Of a stretch of 64,000 nucleotides of DNA, positions 44,101 to 57,300 are shown in pieces (position 1 is the stretch's first letter; each line of letters starts with the position of its first letter). Origin of the DNA: Scatophagus argus. Lineage: Eukaryota; Chordata; Actinopteri; Scatophagidae. Below the pieces are notes generated by a model. The model saw nothing but the letters and a program-made list of their open reading frames with translations, ran no database searches and was not told the DNA's origin. Location: NCBI RefSeq assembly GCF_020382885.2, contig NC_058496.1, forward strand, positions 15,852,501 through 15,916,500, written 5' to 3'. A program made the position numbers and the translations under genes.

Positions 44101-47100
44101 GTCAAGTCATTTAATCTGCAGAATCACAGACCACAGCTGATAAATTAGTATCACTTGCTTGCAGCTAATACTTTCCCACCATTTGCTTCTGTTCCTCTCT
44201 GCTAATGGTCACAATACAAAATTGGAGAGATGGTAGGCAGGAGTTTTGGTTTAATAAACCCTGATGTATTTAAAGGTGGAAACACAATTTCAATAAACAT
44301 ATTTCTGCAATGGTAGGTTCTCTTTCTTGATACAGAACAACTTATGAGGTTGTGCAAGAACTTATTTACGCAAAAAAATTTTTGAGCCCACAAAAGGAAC
44401 TGAGTGGTAAACTTAAACGAGAACCATATTTCCTGTGATAAGAATTTTCAAAGGTTCACGCTTTCCTTTTGTGTTGTTTTATTGCTTGAAATCAAACTCA
44501 GACAGACATCATGTTTTTTTGTGTGCTTTTTGTTAGAGAAGTAAATAATTCATTTGTTGGGAATTATTCTCAACGGCGGATTAATACATGTTTGCTACTG
44601 GCAGGGCTACATTGCTACACACATGTTATGTGCTAGTAGTATCATTTCATTGTTGGTTTTGGTTGGGGTTTTGGTTGGGGTTTTTTGTGGGATTTGACAT
44701 TAAGACAAAAAGTATATTAACAGCCTTATCCTTTAATTATTAAACATTGTAATAAACTTCGTATTGTAACCTTCTCTCAAAGTCAGAAGCGAGCTCATTT
44801 CAAGCCCTCCGACCTACAATAGCAAGTATGGATACCTCAACTGGGAGTCCTACTACAACTTATCCTACTACACCCGGCTCCTCCCTCCTGTACCTGAAGA
44901 CTGTCCTTTGCCCATGGGAACTAAAGGTGTGAACTACACAACTATATACACTGGGCTCTGAGGTGACTGAGGAAATCTTAATAGTTTCTTTCACCACAGG
45001 CAAACCAGTCCTTCCTGACCCCAAAGTGCTGGCTGAGAGGTTTTTTAAGAGAAAAAAGTTTCGGCCAGACCCTCAGGGAACCAATCTTATGTTTGCCTTC
45101 ATGGCCCAGCACTTTACCCATCAGTTTTTCAAGACAAATCGTGAAGTGCAAGGGGGCTTTACCAAGGCCTTAGGACATGGGGTGAGACACTTACAGCTTA
45201 CAATAAGACTATAAAAATTAAGTATAAAGAAGATGTCTTTTTCATAATTTATCACTGGTGAATGTTTGTCTTTTTTATTTATTGTCAGTTTTCTGGTTGC
45301 TTCCCTTACTTATGCAGGTAGATGCAAGCAATATCTATGGAGACAACCTCCAGCGACAGCTTCAACTCCGCCTTCATAAAGATGGAAAGCTGAAATATCA
45401 GGTAAGAGAGAATAACTCAGCATTTTGGTTAATACGCATATTTGTTGAGAGTTAGAAGATCACTCACAGGTCTATACTGTCAATTTGTTAACTCAGCATT
45501 AAGACTGGAAGCTCACAAATGAGTCATTGTATCATGGTGAGACTATTACTTGACAAAGCTAAGTTTTGTTAAGAAATAGAAAAGTCAGTAGTAGTCAGTA
45601 GAGACAGTAGGGTGTGTTCCAGTGTGTGCTACTTTATGCCTCCACTCTTAAACTTTTCACTCCACTACATGTATGTGATGGCAGATTCATTAATATTTAT
45701 ATAAATATGTATACAAATAGATTCTGCTTATCATAGATTAAGCTCCCTCAAACTCAGTATGTACCGTTAAAGTGATTGCTGTCTGAATTGAGCCTCTTTG
45801 CATAATGAATGCTTTCATGAGTGGTATCAAACTTGGCCTACCAAATTTTAGTTCTTTTGATTGTAAAAAGCACTTTATTGCTTTGAGTGGATATCTAATA
45901 AGTTTTGAGTATTGTGGTATTTTGTAAAACGCCAAGAGTTGTGCTTTGTATATCTAAAGTTGTTCATTAAAGGTTTCTTCCTGTGTCACACTAACTTGAG
46001 AATGTTGTGGTACCTTTTTTCAGATAGAAGTGATAGTGATAGTTGAAAGTGGTAAGTGATAGTGATAGTTGTTAAAGACAGACAATCTGAGATAAGACGA
46101 GAGCCTGTTATCTTGTCTTTGACATGCTTATGAAAACAGTTTGAGAGGAAACTTCCTCAAACCATCTTTATCATAAAGCCACCATGCATGCAAAGGCTGT
46201 TTAATAAATAAGATGTCTGTTGTACTACAACATAGTAATCTGCCATGATCAGTGCAGATTAAAGCAGATTGTGGAATGAACTTAAGTTCAAGAGTAAGTA
46301 AAATGTGGAATTCATAAAAAAAAGAATTTCTTAATTAATTTGTCAAACTTTTAAAATACTCACGTGAATTACTGTTTGTTCACAGTTGGTAAATGGTGAG
46401 ATGTACCCTCCTACAGTATCTGAGGTCCCTGTGCACATGGTGTATCCTGAAAGTTTAGCTCCAGAGCAACGTCTGGTCATAGGTCACGAGATATTTGGCC
46501 TCCTGCCAGGTCTCACCCTGTATGCCACCATATGGCTGAGAGAGCATAACAGAATCTGTGACATCCTGAAGGTGGAACATCCCACTTGGGACGATGAGCA
46601 GCTTTTCCAGACGGCCAGACTCATCATCATCGGTGAGGGCTGAGGCACAAATTCGTGCCACTGTTGGCAAATATTCCTCCCCTGTGTTGAAGATATGTGT
46701 GAAGCATTCAAGTTTTAGTATTTGTAGCTTCTTTGCAACGACATCCATATTTGAAGCACTGTAGTGCATCACAAGCTCACTGATTTTGATAACACTGAGC
46801 TTCAAGGTGATTACATGAGGTCACATAGCTTTCTATCAGTCACCGCAGGCATTACATCTGAAATTAATATAAAGGGAGGCGTACAACCACAAGGCATGAG
46901 GCGGTAAATCTGTTTTTTTAATCAGATCACAAGAAGAACAGTAATTATTACTTATTTTATTCCTGTTCTTGTAAGAGTACGATGTTTCAGTATTATGTAG
47001 CTACAAACACTGACTCAGTCCTGACTTAAGTGTCATACATTTCTCCACACACTTACAGAGCTTCAAAAGACTGCTTGGTTGTAGATGCTGACTATTCTGC

Positions 47101-49249
47101 AGAAATAGCAAAAGAATTAAAACAACTGGAGTCCCAAAACTCCACCTCTTTACTATAATTTAGAGATAATAAACACAGAAAATTCTCACATTTCTAGCAT
47201 TTCATTCACTCAACTAATTGATTAAGCGACTAACTGGTACAGCTTTAATTGTTTGAATGAATTAACAGTGCTAACATTTCCATCTTGAAGCTTCTTCGGA
47301 TGTTTGTTTTTTTTTTTATTTTGATAATCTTTGTGTGCCATCAAATGATGAGATGCTTTTTGTCCTTCAGGAGAGATAATCAGCATCATAATAGAAGAGT
47401 ATGTGCAGCAACTGAGTGGTTACCACCTGAACCTGAAGTTCGATCCCTCCCTGCTTTTCAAAGAGCGTTTCCAGTACAGTAACCGCATTGCTCTGGAGTT
47501 CTGCCAACTCTACCACTGGCACCCACTGATGCCTGACAGCTTTCTCATCGATGGAGATGACCTCCCATACTCCCAGTTTATTTACAACACTTCCCTCCTC
47601 ATGCACTATGGGGTGGAAAAACTGGTGGATGCTTTTTCTCGACAGCCTGCAGGACAGGTAGATAAGTACAGGAATGATGTTAAGGGTACAAATGCAACAA
47701 CTGTCCTGTTGTAGTTTTTAGTTACCTTAACTGCTGTTTAGTAATTGAAGTTACTCGAGGAAAGAACAACATTTCAAAGGAAAACATCGTCCATTTTACT
47801 CATTTGTGTTGATTCAAGTTACTAATTATTTTTTAGCTCTGAGGGTGGGTGGCACAGTGGTTAGCACTGTCACCTCACCACCTCCAGGTTCAAGTTCAGG
47901 TCAAGGCCCTTCTGTGCAGTAATAGCATGTTCTCCCTGTTACCATGTGCCTGTGGCTTCCTCTCACAGGCCCCAGAAACAGTGTGTGATTGTCTATCTTT
48001 GTGTGTTGCCACCACTGAAAATGTATAATGACTTGATGTGGTTCAGAGAACAGCAAAATGAGTAAACAGCTGCTGGTGGCTGAATCATTTATGTGCCAGA
48101 ACTGCAAAACTTCTCACCATGGCATTTGTTACAGTAAAGACTCACATATATTAATATAGACATAAAAGAGGAAATGCTCTGAAGAAAGCGGCCCTTAGTC
48201 TTGACCTTCACACTCTAGTTTCAAATGGCAGCACTGTAAAGAAGTTATGGTGGAAATGTAAAGCCTTCGATATATTGAGTCACAACCACTTCCTAAATCA
48301 AAAGTGAGATAATATTTTCACATATCTCTCGCCAGTATTATATGCATGCAAAGTGTTATTCCTGTTTACCGAGAAAGTAAGATGCACAGTGTTGATCACT
48401 GAGGTTAGTTGTCTAACAAAAAACAAGAGACTGTTAAGCTCTCACATTCGTCATTTGGTTACAATGGTATGTGAGTAAGTGAACAGTTAAAATAACCTCA
48501 TCTTAACTTTTCTGTCTGTGTTACAGATAGGTGGCGGGAAAAACTTTCATGAAGTAGTGCTCAAAGTGGCAGAAATGGTCGTCAGAGAATCTCGAGCAAC
48601 ACGTGTGAGGCCCTTTAATGAGTACAGGAAGAAGTTTAACCTAAAGCCATATACCTCTTTTTATGAATTTACTGGTAAGCAGGGATAATATTGTACGTAT
48701 GACTTGCTCTTTTGCCTTGTCTTAACATATACTTGACTGATAATGGTTGAACAGGTGGAAAATCGCTCTGCTTATTTCACGTTAAATTAAAAATGTGTGA
48801 GAAACAGTGTGAGACACACAGTCTGTGGTGTAACATGATAGGAAAAGGGCACAGTTAGTTTTAAGTTAATTTACAGCAGTTTTCTTTTTCCCCAAACAGA
48901 TGACTTAGAAATGGCCAGAGGTTTAGAGGAACTCTACGGTGATATAGATGCTCTGGAGTTTTACCCCGGGATCCTGCTAGAGAAAACACGTTTAAACGCC
49001 ATATTTGGTGAGAGTATGGTGGAGATGGGTGCTCCTTTCTCCCTGAAAGGCCTGCTGGGAAATCCCATCTGCTCCCCTGAGTACTGGAAGCCCAGCACCT
49101 TTGGGGGAGAAACTGGCTTCAATATCGTCAAAACAGCTACTTTGAAGAAACTGGTGTGCCTCAACACCAAGTGGTGTCCCTATGTGAGCTTCCATGTTCC
49201 ACGAAATGAAGAGGAAGCAAAACAGAAAAAACAGTCCACTGAACTTTAA
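41190..49249 (+). CDS. ptgs1: Prostaglandin G/H synthase 1 (cyclooxygenase 1), first tandem copy
   Basis: Converts arachidonate to prostaglandin H2 on the luminal ER face. Coding exons: 41190-41196, 41286-41375, 43405-43521, 43923-44063, 44783-44926, 45000-45181, 45318-45401, 46386-46632, 47371-47657, 48527-48674, 48900-49249. They total 1797 nt, 598 aa. Residue numbers equal the usual ovine numbering. Signal peptide about 1-25; EGF module 33-71 ([18 protein letters not shown]); membrane-binding helices about 73-117; then the haem peroxidase domain. Catalytic and binding residues are all present: Arg120, Gln203, His207, Tyr348, Tyr355, Tyr385 and His388 (YHWHP), Glu524, Ser530. N-glycosylation sites remain (NCT, NLS, NTS). 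The C-terminus is STEL and the COX-2 C-terminal insertion is absent. Ile434 and Phe503 are COX-1-like, but Arg513 and Val523 are COX-2-like. It should be a working enzyme. Confidence 0.95.
45590..45720 (+). repeat. Possible fragment of the AAGTAC-type dispersed repeat
   Basis: GTGTGCTACTTTATGCCTCC then TTTTCACTCCACTACATG resemble the middle of that family. It lies in intron 7 of the first ptgs1 and is too short to be sure. Confidence 0.35.
47838..48085 (-). repeat. Fragment of the same dispersed repeat family, opposite orientation
   Basis: GGGTGGCACAGTGGTTAGCA then CTGTCACCTCACCACCTCCA is the reverse complement of the terminal part of the 53.4 kb copy, followed by a diverged version of the body (GCATGTTCTCCCTGTTACCATGTGCCTG). 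It is in intron 9 of the first ptgs1. Confidence 0.65.
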
Positions 49250-49555
49250 TGAATGTTCAGATAGTGATATATGAGTTTATTACTCACAATTAGTCTATTA
49301 GTCTCAGTGCTTTTAATCCTGTCCGTACATTTAATCATGTCTACCTCTTAAAAATACAATTGACAGTTTAGCAAGAAAACTCCTCTGGATGACAGAAAAA
49401 TACATTTCAATTTACAGCCCAGATCAGTATGATTATTTTGTTCTGTTTTTCTTTTTTCGTCTTCTATTTCAGAGTTATTGTAGTACATCACTGTATCTTC
49501 TTAATAATAACAAAAAAACCTAACATTGTTTTGTGTTGTACTTTAAATTGTCAAC

Positions 49556-49561
49556 AATAAA
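49556..49561 (+). terminator. ptgs1: Polyadenylation signal of the first ptgs1
   Basis: AATAAA about 305 bases past the stop codon, followed by TATAGCTTATG and a GT-rich stretch (GTAAGTGTGGTG) suitable for a downstream element. Confidence 0.6.
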
Positions 49562-49599
49562 AGTTATAGCTTATGAAATGTAAGTGTGGTGCCTAAGAG

Positions 49600-52500
49600 C
49601 CTCACAGAAACACAAGCTGTAGATGTTTAGTCTTGTTAAATTATGTGCAGTTGATAGACAATTTGAAAAAAAAAAAAAACTTCCAAAAAATTGGAAAAAA
49701 AACCCTACAAGCGCAACACAATTTCTCACACTGACTTACTGACAAGATGGACAAGATGCAGAAGGTCTTCAAACACCAATGTGGTTACAACTTTAGATTT
49801 GCCAGTAACACCGCTGCAACAATTAATGGATTAACTGATTAGCTAATTGAAAGAAAATTAGATTAAACTATTCTGACAATATAATTGTTTCAGTCATTTG
49901 TCAAGCAAAAATGTAAAATATTTGCAGCTTCTTGAATGTTTTGCTGCTTTTCTTTGTCATTTATGAGAGTAAATGAGATGATGATAAATAAAATAATAAT
50001 GATGATAAATAAAATAATAATAGTTAGTTGGAGCCCTAAGTAACGTGCATTGTGTAGAGCATGGCACCAAAACTGCTGTGTCATGATGAATATAATAAGG
50101 AACAACAGATAAAAACATGCGTTTTAACCGTTCAAGTAACTGTAATGTTTGAGGTGAATAGTAGAATACAAAAACAGCTTAAAAATTTAATTTCAGTATA
50201 TTTGTTGTAAAGTTACCAAAACGTTATAGTGGGCTAGATTCATATTAACTGTACAGTAGACTGCTTGTGAAGTGAAACATGTTTTATGTGTTTTATATTT
50301 TATTGATTTTTGCATGTCCACCAGTTTTTTTTTTACCTTTTTCATGAAAGATATTTTGACATGTCACAGCATATAAAAGGTCAATCTAAATAATACAGTC
50401 AGTAATGGTTGAGTTCCATTTAGCTGCTTCAGTTTCAGCATGCTGGTATTGTGCATGTTGTCATGTAATGTTATCATTTAATTCATAATCAGTAACACCT
50501 GTGCTTTTCCTATATGACAAGTCAGTATGTCTCCTGTGAAAAAGGTCTACTACTGTTTAAAAAAAACAAAACAAACACAAAAACAACAACAACAACTACT
50601 GACTATGGAAATTGCATACTGTACAGAATCAGTGCTCAAATTATGAGGCAGTTGCCATTTGAAGTAGACATGCTGGAAGAATTGAAACCTGATTGTCTGT
50701 GGCTTTATGCTACACAATGATAGCAGTCATCATCCTCCATTGTCACATAACAAGGCCAGAAAATTACACTTTGACTTCTGACCAGCAGGGGTGTAAAAGT
50801 ATCTCCTGACACTCAACTGTGAACTGTGCTGACTTTGGTGGGGCTGTCATGTCTTGTAAACTGCTGTAAACTGCAGTTTTTGTACATCCCCCTGTGTCTC
50901 ATTCACATGCATAAGTCAGCCTACAGTGCAAAGTGGTTGAGACCAGTCTTTTCCTAAAACTATTCAAGTAGTTTTCGTGCCATTAACTTAAGTGCCATTT
51001 CGTGTCAAGCACATGTTAGGAGGGCTCTTTGGCAGGAAAGCTTTGCTTGTTGGCCACAGATGTAGATCCACAGATGTGTGCCTGGATGAGATGTGAGGGG
51101 TGCAACTCCAATGATCTTAACCAAAATGCTTAAAAATAAATGTCAGTCACTTTAATGCATTTATAACAACTGCCATGAAACATTGATACAGGCTTGAAAG
51201 AAGGTCTTAACTCTCTTTCCAACATGATATGTAAGAAAAGACTTGGCTTCAGTCAGACTCTACATTTTTAGGCTTTAGCTCACACTTCACCCTGAATAAT
51301 ATGGCTTAGCTGAACAGGATTAGTATGTGATGGTGAGAAAGCATGTGTGGGATAGTGCGAGGTGAGAAGGAAACCTGGATTCTGTTGAATGAATTCTTGT
51401 GAGGATGAGAGGAAGCCACCAGACAGATGGGAGGATTCTTACAGTACATTAAGTCCAGCAGAAGTTAAAAGATCTAAACACATGGTTCACCAAATAGTTT
51501 GTTTAATTTACTTTTGAGAGACTTGTTATGAGCCAGAGTCATGCAGGACAGCAGAGCACACTTAGGACATCTGCTAGACAAGTCAGGAATGGCTCAAATA
51601 AATAAATAGAACTGGTTAAAAATCCAGAAACAGCAAAAAAAGAGAAAAAAACAAAGACAGCAAGAAGGGTGTAAAATGACAGAAGAATTAACATCTGCCT
51701 GACTTTGCAGATGCTGCCAGAATAAAGAAATAATAAATAAATAAATAAATTGTCCTCCTATCCTGACCGTGTTTTCCTGGTTTGTCTTTGTTGTCCATGT
51801 TGAAAAAAAACTGGTGAAAAAAAAAAAAGGTCGTCAGATAATGAAGCTGCCCCACTGTTGACTAATACAGTAGTTTCATTAACATGTACAATAAACTGTT
51901 TGATGGTGTGTCTGTTAACTTCAGGAAAGGAGGACAAAAGATGACTAATGACTAGACTAATTACTGTAATATCAGCAAAATGGAAATTCCTAATTTAATT
52001 TGTGCAATAAAAATTCATGCTAGGGGTGAATCAGAATGCCAGACTTAGCGAGATGAAGCAAAATTTGAATACATCCAATGCAGGTTGTGTCCCGTTCTCC
52101 ATGATACAGGTCAATGTAAGATCTATTTGAATCTGGCTTCTGGGTTCGCCTTGAGGAGAGTCATAACACCACCAGTGCAGGCTTATCTGTGTATGAAAAC
52201 AAATTAAATGTCAATAACGGCAGTGAAAAGAACTCACTTGAAAAAATTTTATAACAATAGACCAACATGAACATTTTGAGAGTGCTTATGTACTTTAATT
52301 TCCACTTCATGAAGTTGTTAAACGTAATCATGTAAATGTAATTCTTTATGACAGGAGAATGAAAAGAGAACGCAAAGCTATAAGTAGCCATTTTGGTTTT
52401 ACTGGCATCACAGTTTTCATCACAAAGTTACTGAACTTGGTTACATTTAATTATCCCCAAATGTTATCATAGATATTTTATAGAGGTCATAATTCTAACT

Positions 52501-54200
52501 GAGGTTGCCGTGAAAAGATTACTTAGATAAATGCAGTATCAACTTTAAAAGTAGCCTACATCTTGCGGTTGTGTGATACGCATTACTGTAAATTTGTGGC
52601 ATAGGTAGCATTCATGACAGAAAAATGTCTCTTGATACTGTACTCTTTCTCTCCTCATTGTCAAACATACTGCCTTTGAACCGACGTTAGTGACAAAGTT
52701 GTGGTATGTCTGCTGTTAGTTGAGAACCACACTGCCGCTCACATAACTTCTACTACTTAACTACTTAACTTAAATGTAGATAGCGCCCTCTGTTGGAAGC
52801 AAGTTAAATATCAATACAGGCTCATTGGACTCTTCTCATTTCTCCATTTTGTGCCTTCTTGTCTCCTTTCTACTCCTGCGCCGCCAATTCCTCAGGAGTT
52901 ATGAGTGTACATGCATTCCTTAATGACAGTGCACTTTGGTATCACTTATGTTACACTATGCCTACTTGTGAATTGAAACTACTGAAAATTTATTTAAATA
53001 AGTTGTCATGATGGTCATAGTTGTGCTGAGCTAACGTTGATCATAAAATGCAGGCTACAACAAAACAACAGACAGACGATGTAGATGTGCTATGTCATGT
53101 TTATAGCTCTTTATATGGCTCTGAAACCAGGACATCTCATTTTATTTTATGCTTGAGGTAAGAAGTCGAGGAAAGGAATCGAAGAAGTGCTGAGGCATGA
53201 GAGGTTTGGGACAGTTTTTGTTTTCCTCATGAAGGTAGCATGAATTGAAATAGTCCACAGGCCACAATTGTAGCCCTGGGGCCAGGTTTTGACCATGTGT
53301 GGTCTAAGTGGCCACAATAAAAGGGAACATCAATGTCCAAAAATTAAAGTTATGCAACACTGGCAAGGGATGTCTGCATGCATCCTCCTGTCCACTCACA
53401 AGTAGTCCATCCATCAATCATGGTCACAGGTCCCAGCTGACTGTGGGAGAGACAGGGTACTCACTGGACTGGTCACCAGCCAATCGTAGGATTGACACAC
53501 AAAGACAGACAACCACACGCACACACTCATTCACACCTAGGGGCAATGAAGAGTAGCCAATTAACCTAATATGCATGTTGTTGGGGGTGTGGGAGAAAAC
53601 CCAAGCAGGCACAGGGAGAACATGCAAACTCCTCACTGGGATTTGAACCTGGAACCCTGTGAGGCGACGGTGCTAACCACTGCACCACCGTGCCCCCCTG
53701 AAAGAGTAAGAATGTAATTTATCATTCCTAACTTTAAAACATCTTCCTCCTGGTTTAACTTGTGGTCCTCAGAGTGGTCCTTTCACATTTCACATTGAGC
53801 CCTGGTAAGCCTGTGTATTAAAACAGAATTGATCATGATTTTTTCTGTGGCCCACTTCCTGGATTGGTGGGCATGGCGCTCTAATAGTGTCCTCCCATAG
53901 GTCTTGAGTATGGAGCAACAATGGATATATGAATTGGGATCAGGTCTACTGCAATCAAACCAGGATTGTTACTCTTATATGCGAGGAGTGTACTTTAGTC
54001 AGCGGAACTGAAGATGAGACCTTTGTGCATTTGCATTTAGATTAGACGACTATGGAAAATTAGTGTGCCGTGTTCACAAACCAGCCTAATCGTTGTTTTT
54101 TTTGTTTTTTTTTCGTTTCAAAATTATGTTGCCTGGTTGGTAGTTTGCTAAGGCTGCGACACTACTTTGAATGTCTGAAAAACAGGCAAGAAGAATTTGC
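49600..54200. other. Spacer between the two ptgs1 copies
   Basis: About 4.6 kb without coding exons. It carries a dispersed repeat (53.40-53.70 kb), poly-A runs and a short AAAT repeat near 51730. There is no leftover ptgs1 exon that would point to a third copy. Confidence 0.6.
53400..53698 (+). repeat. Teleost dispersed repeat, same family as 19.6 kb, with the other end present
   Basis: It shares GTCCCAGCTGACT, the ACTGGTCACCAGCCAATCG block, CACACCTAGGGGCAATGAAG, AGCCAATTAACCTAATATGC and GAGAACATGCAAACTCCTCA. It then continues to GTGCTAACCACTGCACCACC, the end missing from the 19.6 kb copy. It lies between the two ptgs1 genes. Confidence 0.8.
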
Positions 54201-54210
54201 GAGTTTTCGC

Positions 54211-54237
54211 TATATAACCAAATGTCAGGCTATAAAG
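54211..54237 (+). promoter_or_regulatory. ptgs1: Candidate TATA boxes of the second ptgs1
   Basis: TATATAA at 54211 and TATAAAG at 54231 lie 105-130 bases before the ATG, at a sensible distance for a short leader. The first copy has no comparable TATA box in its proximal 150 bases. Known mammalian PTGS1 promoters lack TATA, so the difference between copies is of interest. Not proven. Confidence 0.4.
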
Positions 54238-54341
54238 AGCAGTTCTCCTGTTTCAAACACAAACAGTCCAACTCTAAACCCAAAACTTGAATTTAAACTG
54301 CAGCGCACCACACATCAAGACTGAGGTGACTGCTGAGGGCC

Positions 54342-57300
54342 ATGAGAGGTGAGTTCTTCTTTAAGATTGTAAAGCACCTGATATTGTTAATCTCCAATGT
54401 TTTGAAAACATCCTTGTCTTTTTCAGCCTTTAGCTTTATTTCCGTCTTGGTGCTCACCATCCTGTTGTGGCTGAAGATCTCACCATGTGCTGGTGGCTCC
54501 AGTGTTGGTAAGCAGACTAACCTCTCTAATGTCACAGTTGCTTGGACAGGTTCACGACAGTCTGTCTGTGTTTTGTAAGTGTTTTTATATGGAAAACTTA
54601 TTGTGTAGAAATATTACCTATTCTGTAAGGGTTATTTTGGTATTTTCATTTTTTCCTTTATGCTAATTTTATTAGTGAATGAAAGCTAGCCTATATTGTG
54701 GTAGTCAGATAAACTGATTGATTTAATCTGTGGTTTAAATTTTTTAAAATATTTAAGTAATTTGCACAGTTTTATCTTTTTATAGAGAATACAAATAAAA
54801 TATTCTCAAATATAATATATATTCATATGAATATATATATAAAATATTCTCATTAAATTTAACATTATTTTGAACCTTGAACTGAAGTCACTAGGCACAA
54901 TTATATTTGGTGATTACATTTAGTATCATTGTGTGACTGAGAAAACAAATTAGCCATGTTTTACACAGACATGTCTCATAGAAAACACTTCTATGAGACA
55001 TGTCTGTGTAAAACATTTGACAGACTTACTGTATAAAGAATCAGAAAACAAGAATCAACAACAAAAGAATCTTTAAATATTAAAAGGACAATATTTAATT
55101 GATGCTGACAGCCTTGACTTCTGATTGCCCAAATAAATTACCTGACCTTGTCGTGTGAATAGACTGGGTCTGAAACTTTTCATACATCATATGATACTGG
55201 AGAAGCTCAAGTCCTTACAATGTCACCTGCACACAAATAAAGATGAAGTTTTTTTCCTTGTTTGCAGTGAATCCCTGTTGCTACTACCCCTGTCAGAACA
55301 CAGGAGTGTGTGTGAGATTTGGTACAGATCGCTTCAAATGTGACTGCACAGGCACTGGTTTCTATGGGGAAAACTGCACTATTCGTAAGTTAACAGCTAA
55401 CAAAAGCCACTACATATAAGCTCCTTAAAAACTCATGAACATTTTACATCTTGTAGCTGTTGGAAGCTTCAAATTTATAATGCAGATATGAGAGTGGCAT
55501 CAAATTTTCATTTAAGTGTCTGCAAGAAAGCCAGTAAGCATAAATTCCACAATGCTGAACACAGTCTTTTTCTTTTGCTGAGAACCTTATTCTTTCAGTA
55601 CAATACTCAGCACTTGTAAGCATACTTGCAAACTGAAAAGCAAATAATTCATTAAGATGAAGTTCTCTTCTGGAGAAAGGAAACTGAGATCCCCACTTAC
55701 CCTGGGAAGGGAACTTCTAGACACGTACATAGCTTGGGGGCAGCCTTGGCCTAGAGGTTGGAGAAGTGGTTTGATTCCCCCACTGTATGGGGACGAGCAT
55801 GAAAAATTTGAGTGTGGTGGAGTGATTAATGTGACAAATGCTCCCCACCCATTAGCTGGCTGATCTGCCCTTGAGCAAGGCACTTAACCCCCAATTTGCT
55901 CCCTGGGTGCTTGATGCTGCCCACTGCTCTTGTGTGTGCTTCACTGCATGTAATTTGCTGGGTGTTGCATGTGTGTTCAACTAAGGGTGGGTCAAATGCA
56001 GAAGACAAATTCACTGTGTGTATGTAAAAAAATATATACTGCCAATAAAGTTGATTCTTCTCCTTCTTCTAGCTGGCTTGAACCTGTAGAATAAGGCCTC
56101 TTGGGCTAGTTATATAAAAACCTTGTTCTTTACATCTAAACTCTCATTAAATCTCAAGAACAGTTGTTTTAACATCAGTGTTTTTCAATAGCGGAGTTCT
56201 GGACCAGATTTCGCCTCATGCTGAAACCCAATCCCAGCATTGTTCACTTCATTCTCACACACTTCCAGTGGTTCTGGAACATTGTAAACAACTCTTTCCT
56301 ACGAGATACACTGATGAAATTGGTGCTCACAGGTAGGCACTCATTTGTCATTTTACACTATAGGATTTTTACAGTATGAAAGCAGGTGTACAGACCTCTT
56401 GCCAGTAGTTCTGGTCATGTGATGGCGGAAGTATGTAGTAATATTTGTGAAGCATGGATTTTTAAAAATGCAGCTGGTTTTTACTCCATTTATGGTGATC
56501 ATATTTAATCCAGTCAAAATGTTGGATACAAGCTTTTTTTGTAAGTAAAAGGGTTTCTTATCATGGTTTTTATGTCAAACTCAAAAATGTGCTAATTTAA
56601 TAATAATAATAATAATAAAGTAAATAAATAAAGTTAAATTATTAATAAGAATTATTGTTAGTTGTAGCTCTAGAGCCATCTGGATTTGTAACACAACATA
56701 AGACACAATTAGTCAAATGTATTATTTTCAGCCTCATAACATGCTATTTGAGTACACAATGGATGTTTTTCAGTGGTGAAAGGCATGGATGGAGACATAG
56801 TGCTTATTCACTCACTATGACTGAAGTATACATAAATTATTAGACTGTGTTTTCATCATTCAAAAGTCAGAACCAGTGTTATTCCAAGCCCTCCGACCTA
56901 CAACACCGAGTATGGATATCTGAACTGGGAGTCCTTCTACAACCTCACTTACTACACCAGGATCTTGCCTCCTGTACCTGAAGACTGTCCTTTGCCTATG
57001 GGAACTAAAGGTATACCTTTCATGTACACACAGCAAGTCTGTCAACTTATCTGAAGGCAAAGACATTCTGTTTGATTCAGAAGCGCTACATGTTGCAAAA
57101 TGAAAATAAAATGAAATGAAATAGTGAATTAAAGATTCAAACTGTGAGGTAAAAGTGGCAGATAAACATTCAGTAACAGAAGAAAAATTGATAGCTAAAA
57201 TGAAAATTAATGAATAAATAGATGAATGGTTAATTGTTGTAAAATAGTTTGTATAAAGCAATGGTTAGGCTAAGTGCTTGAAAAAGATAGCTAAAGGTAA

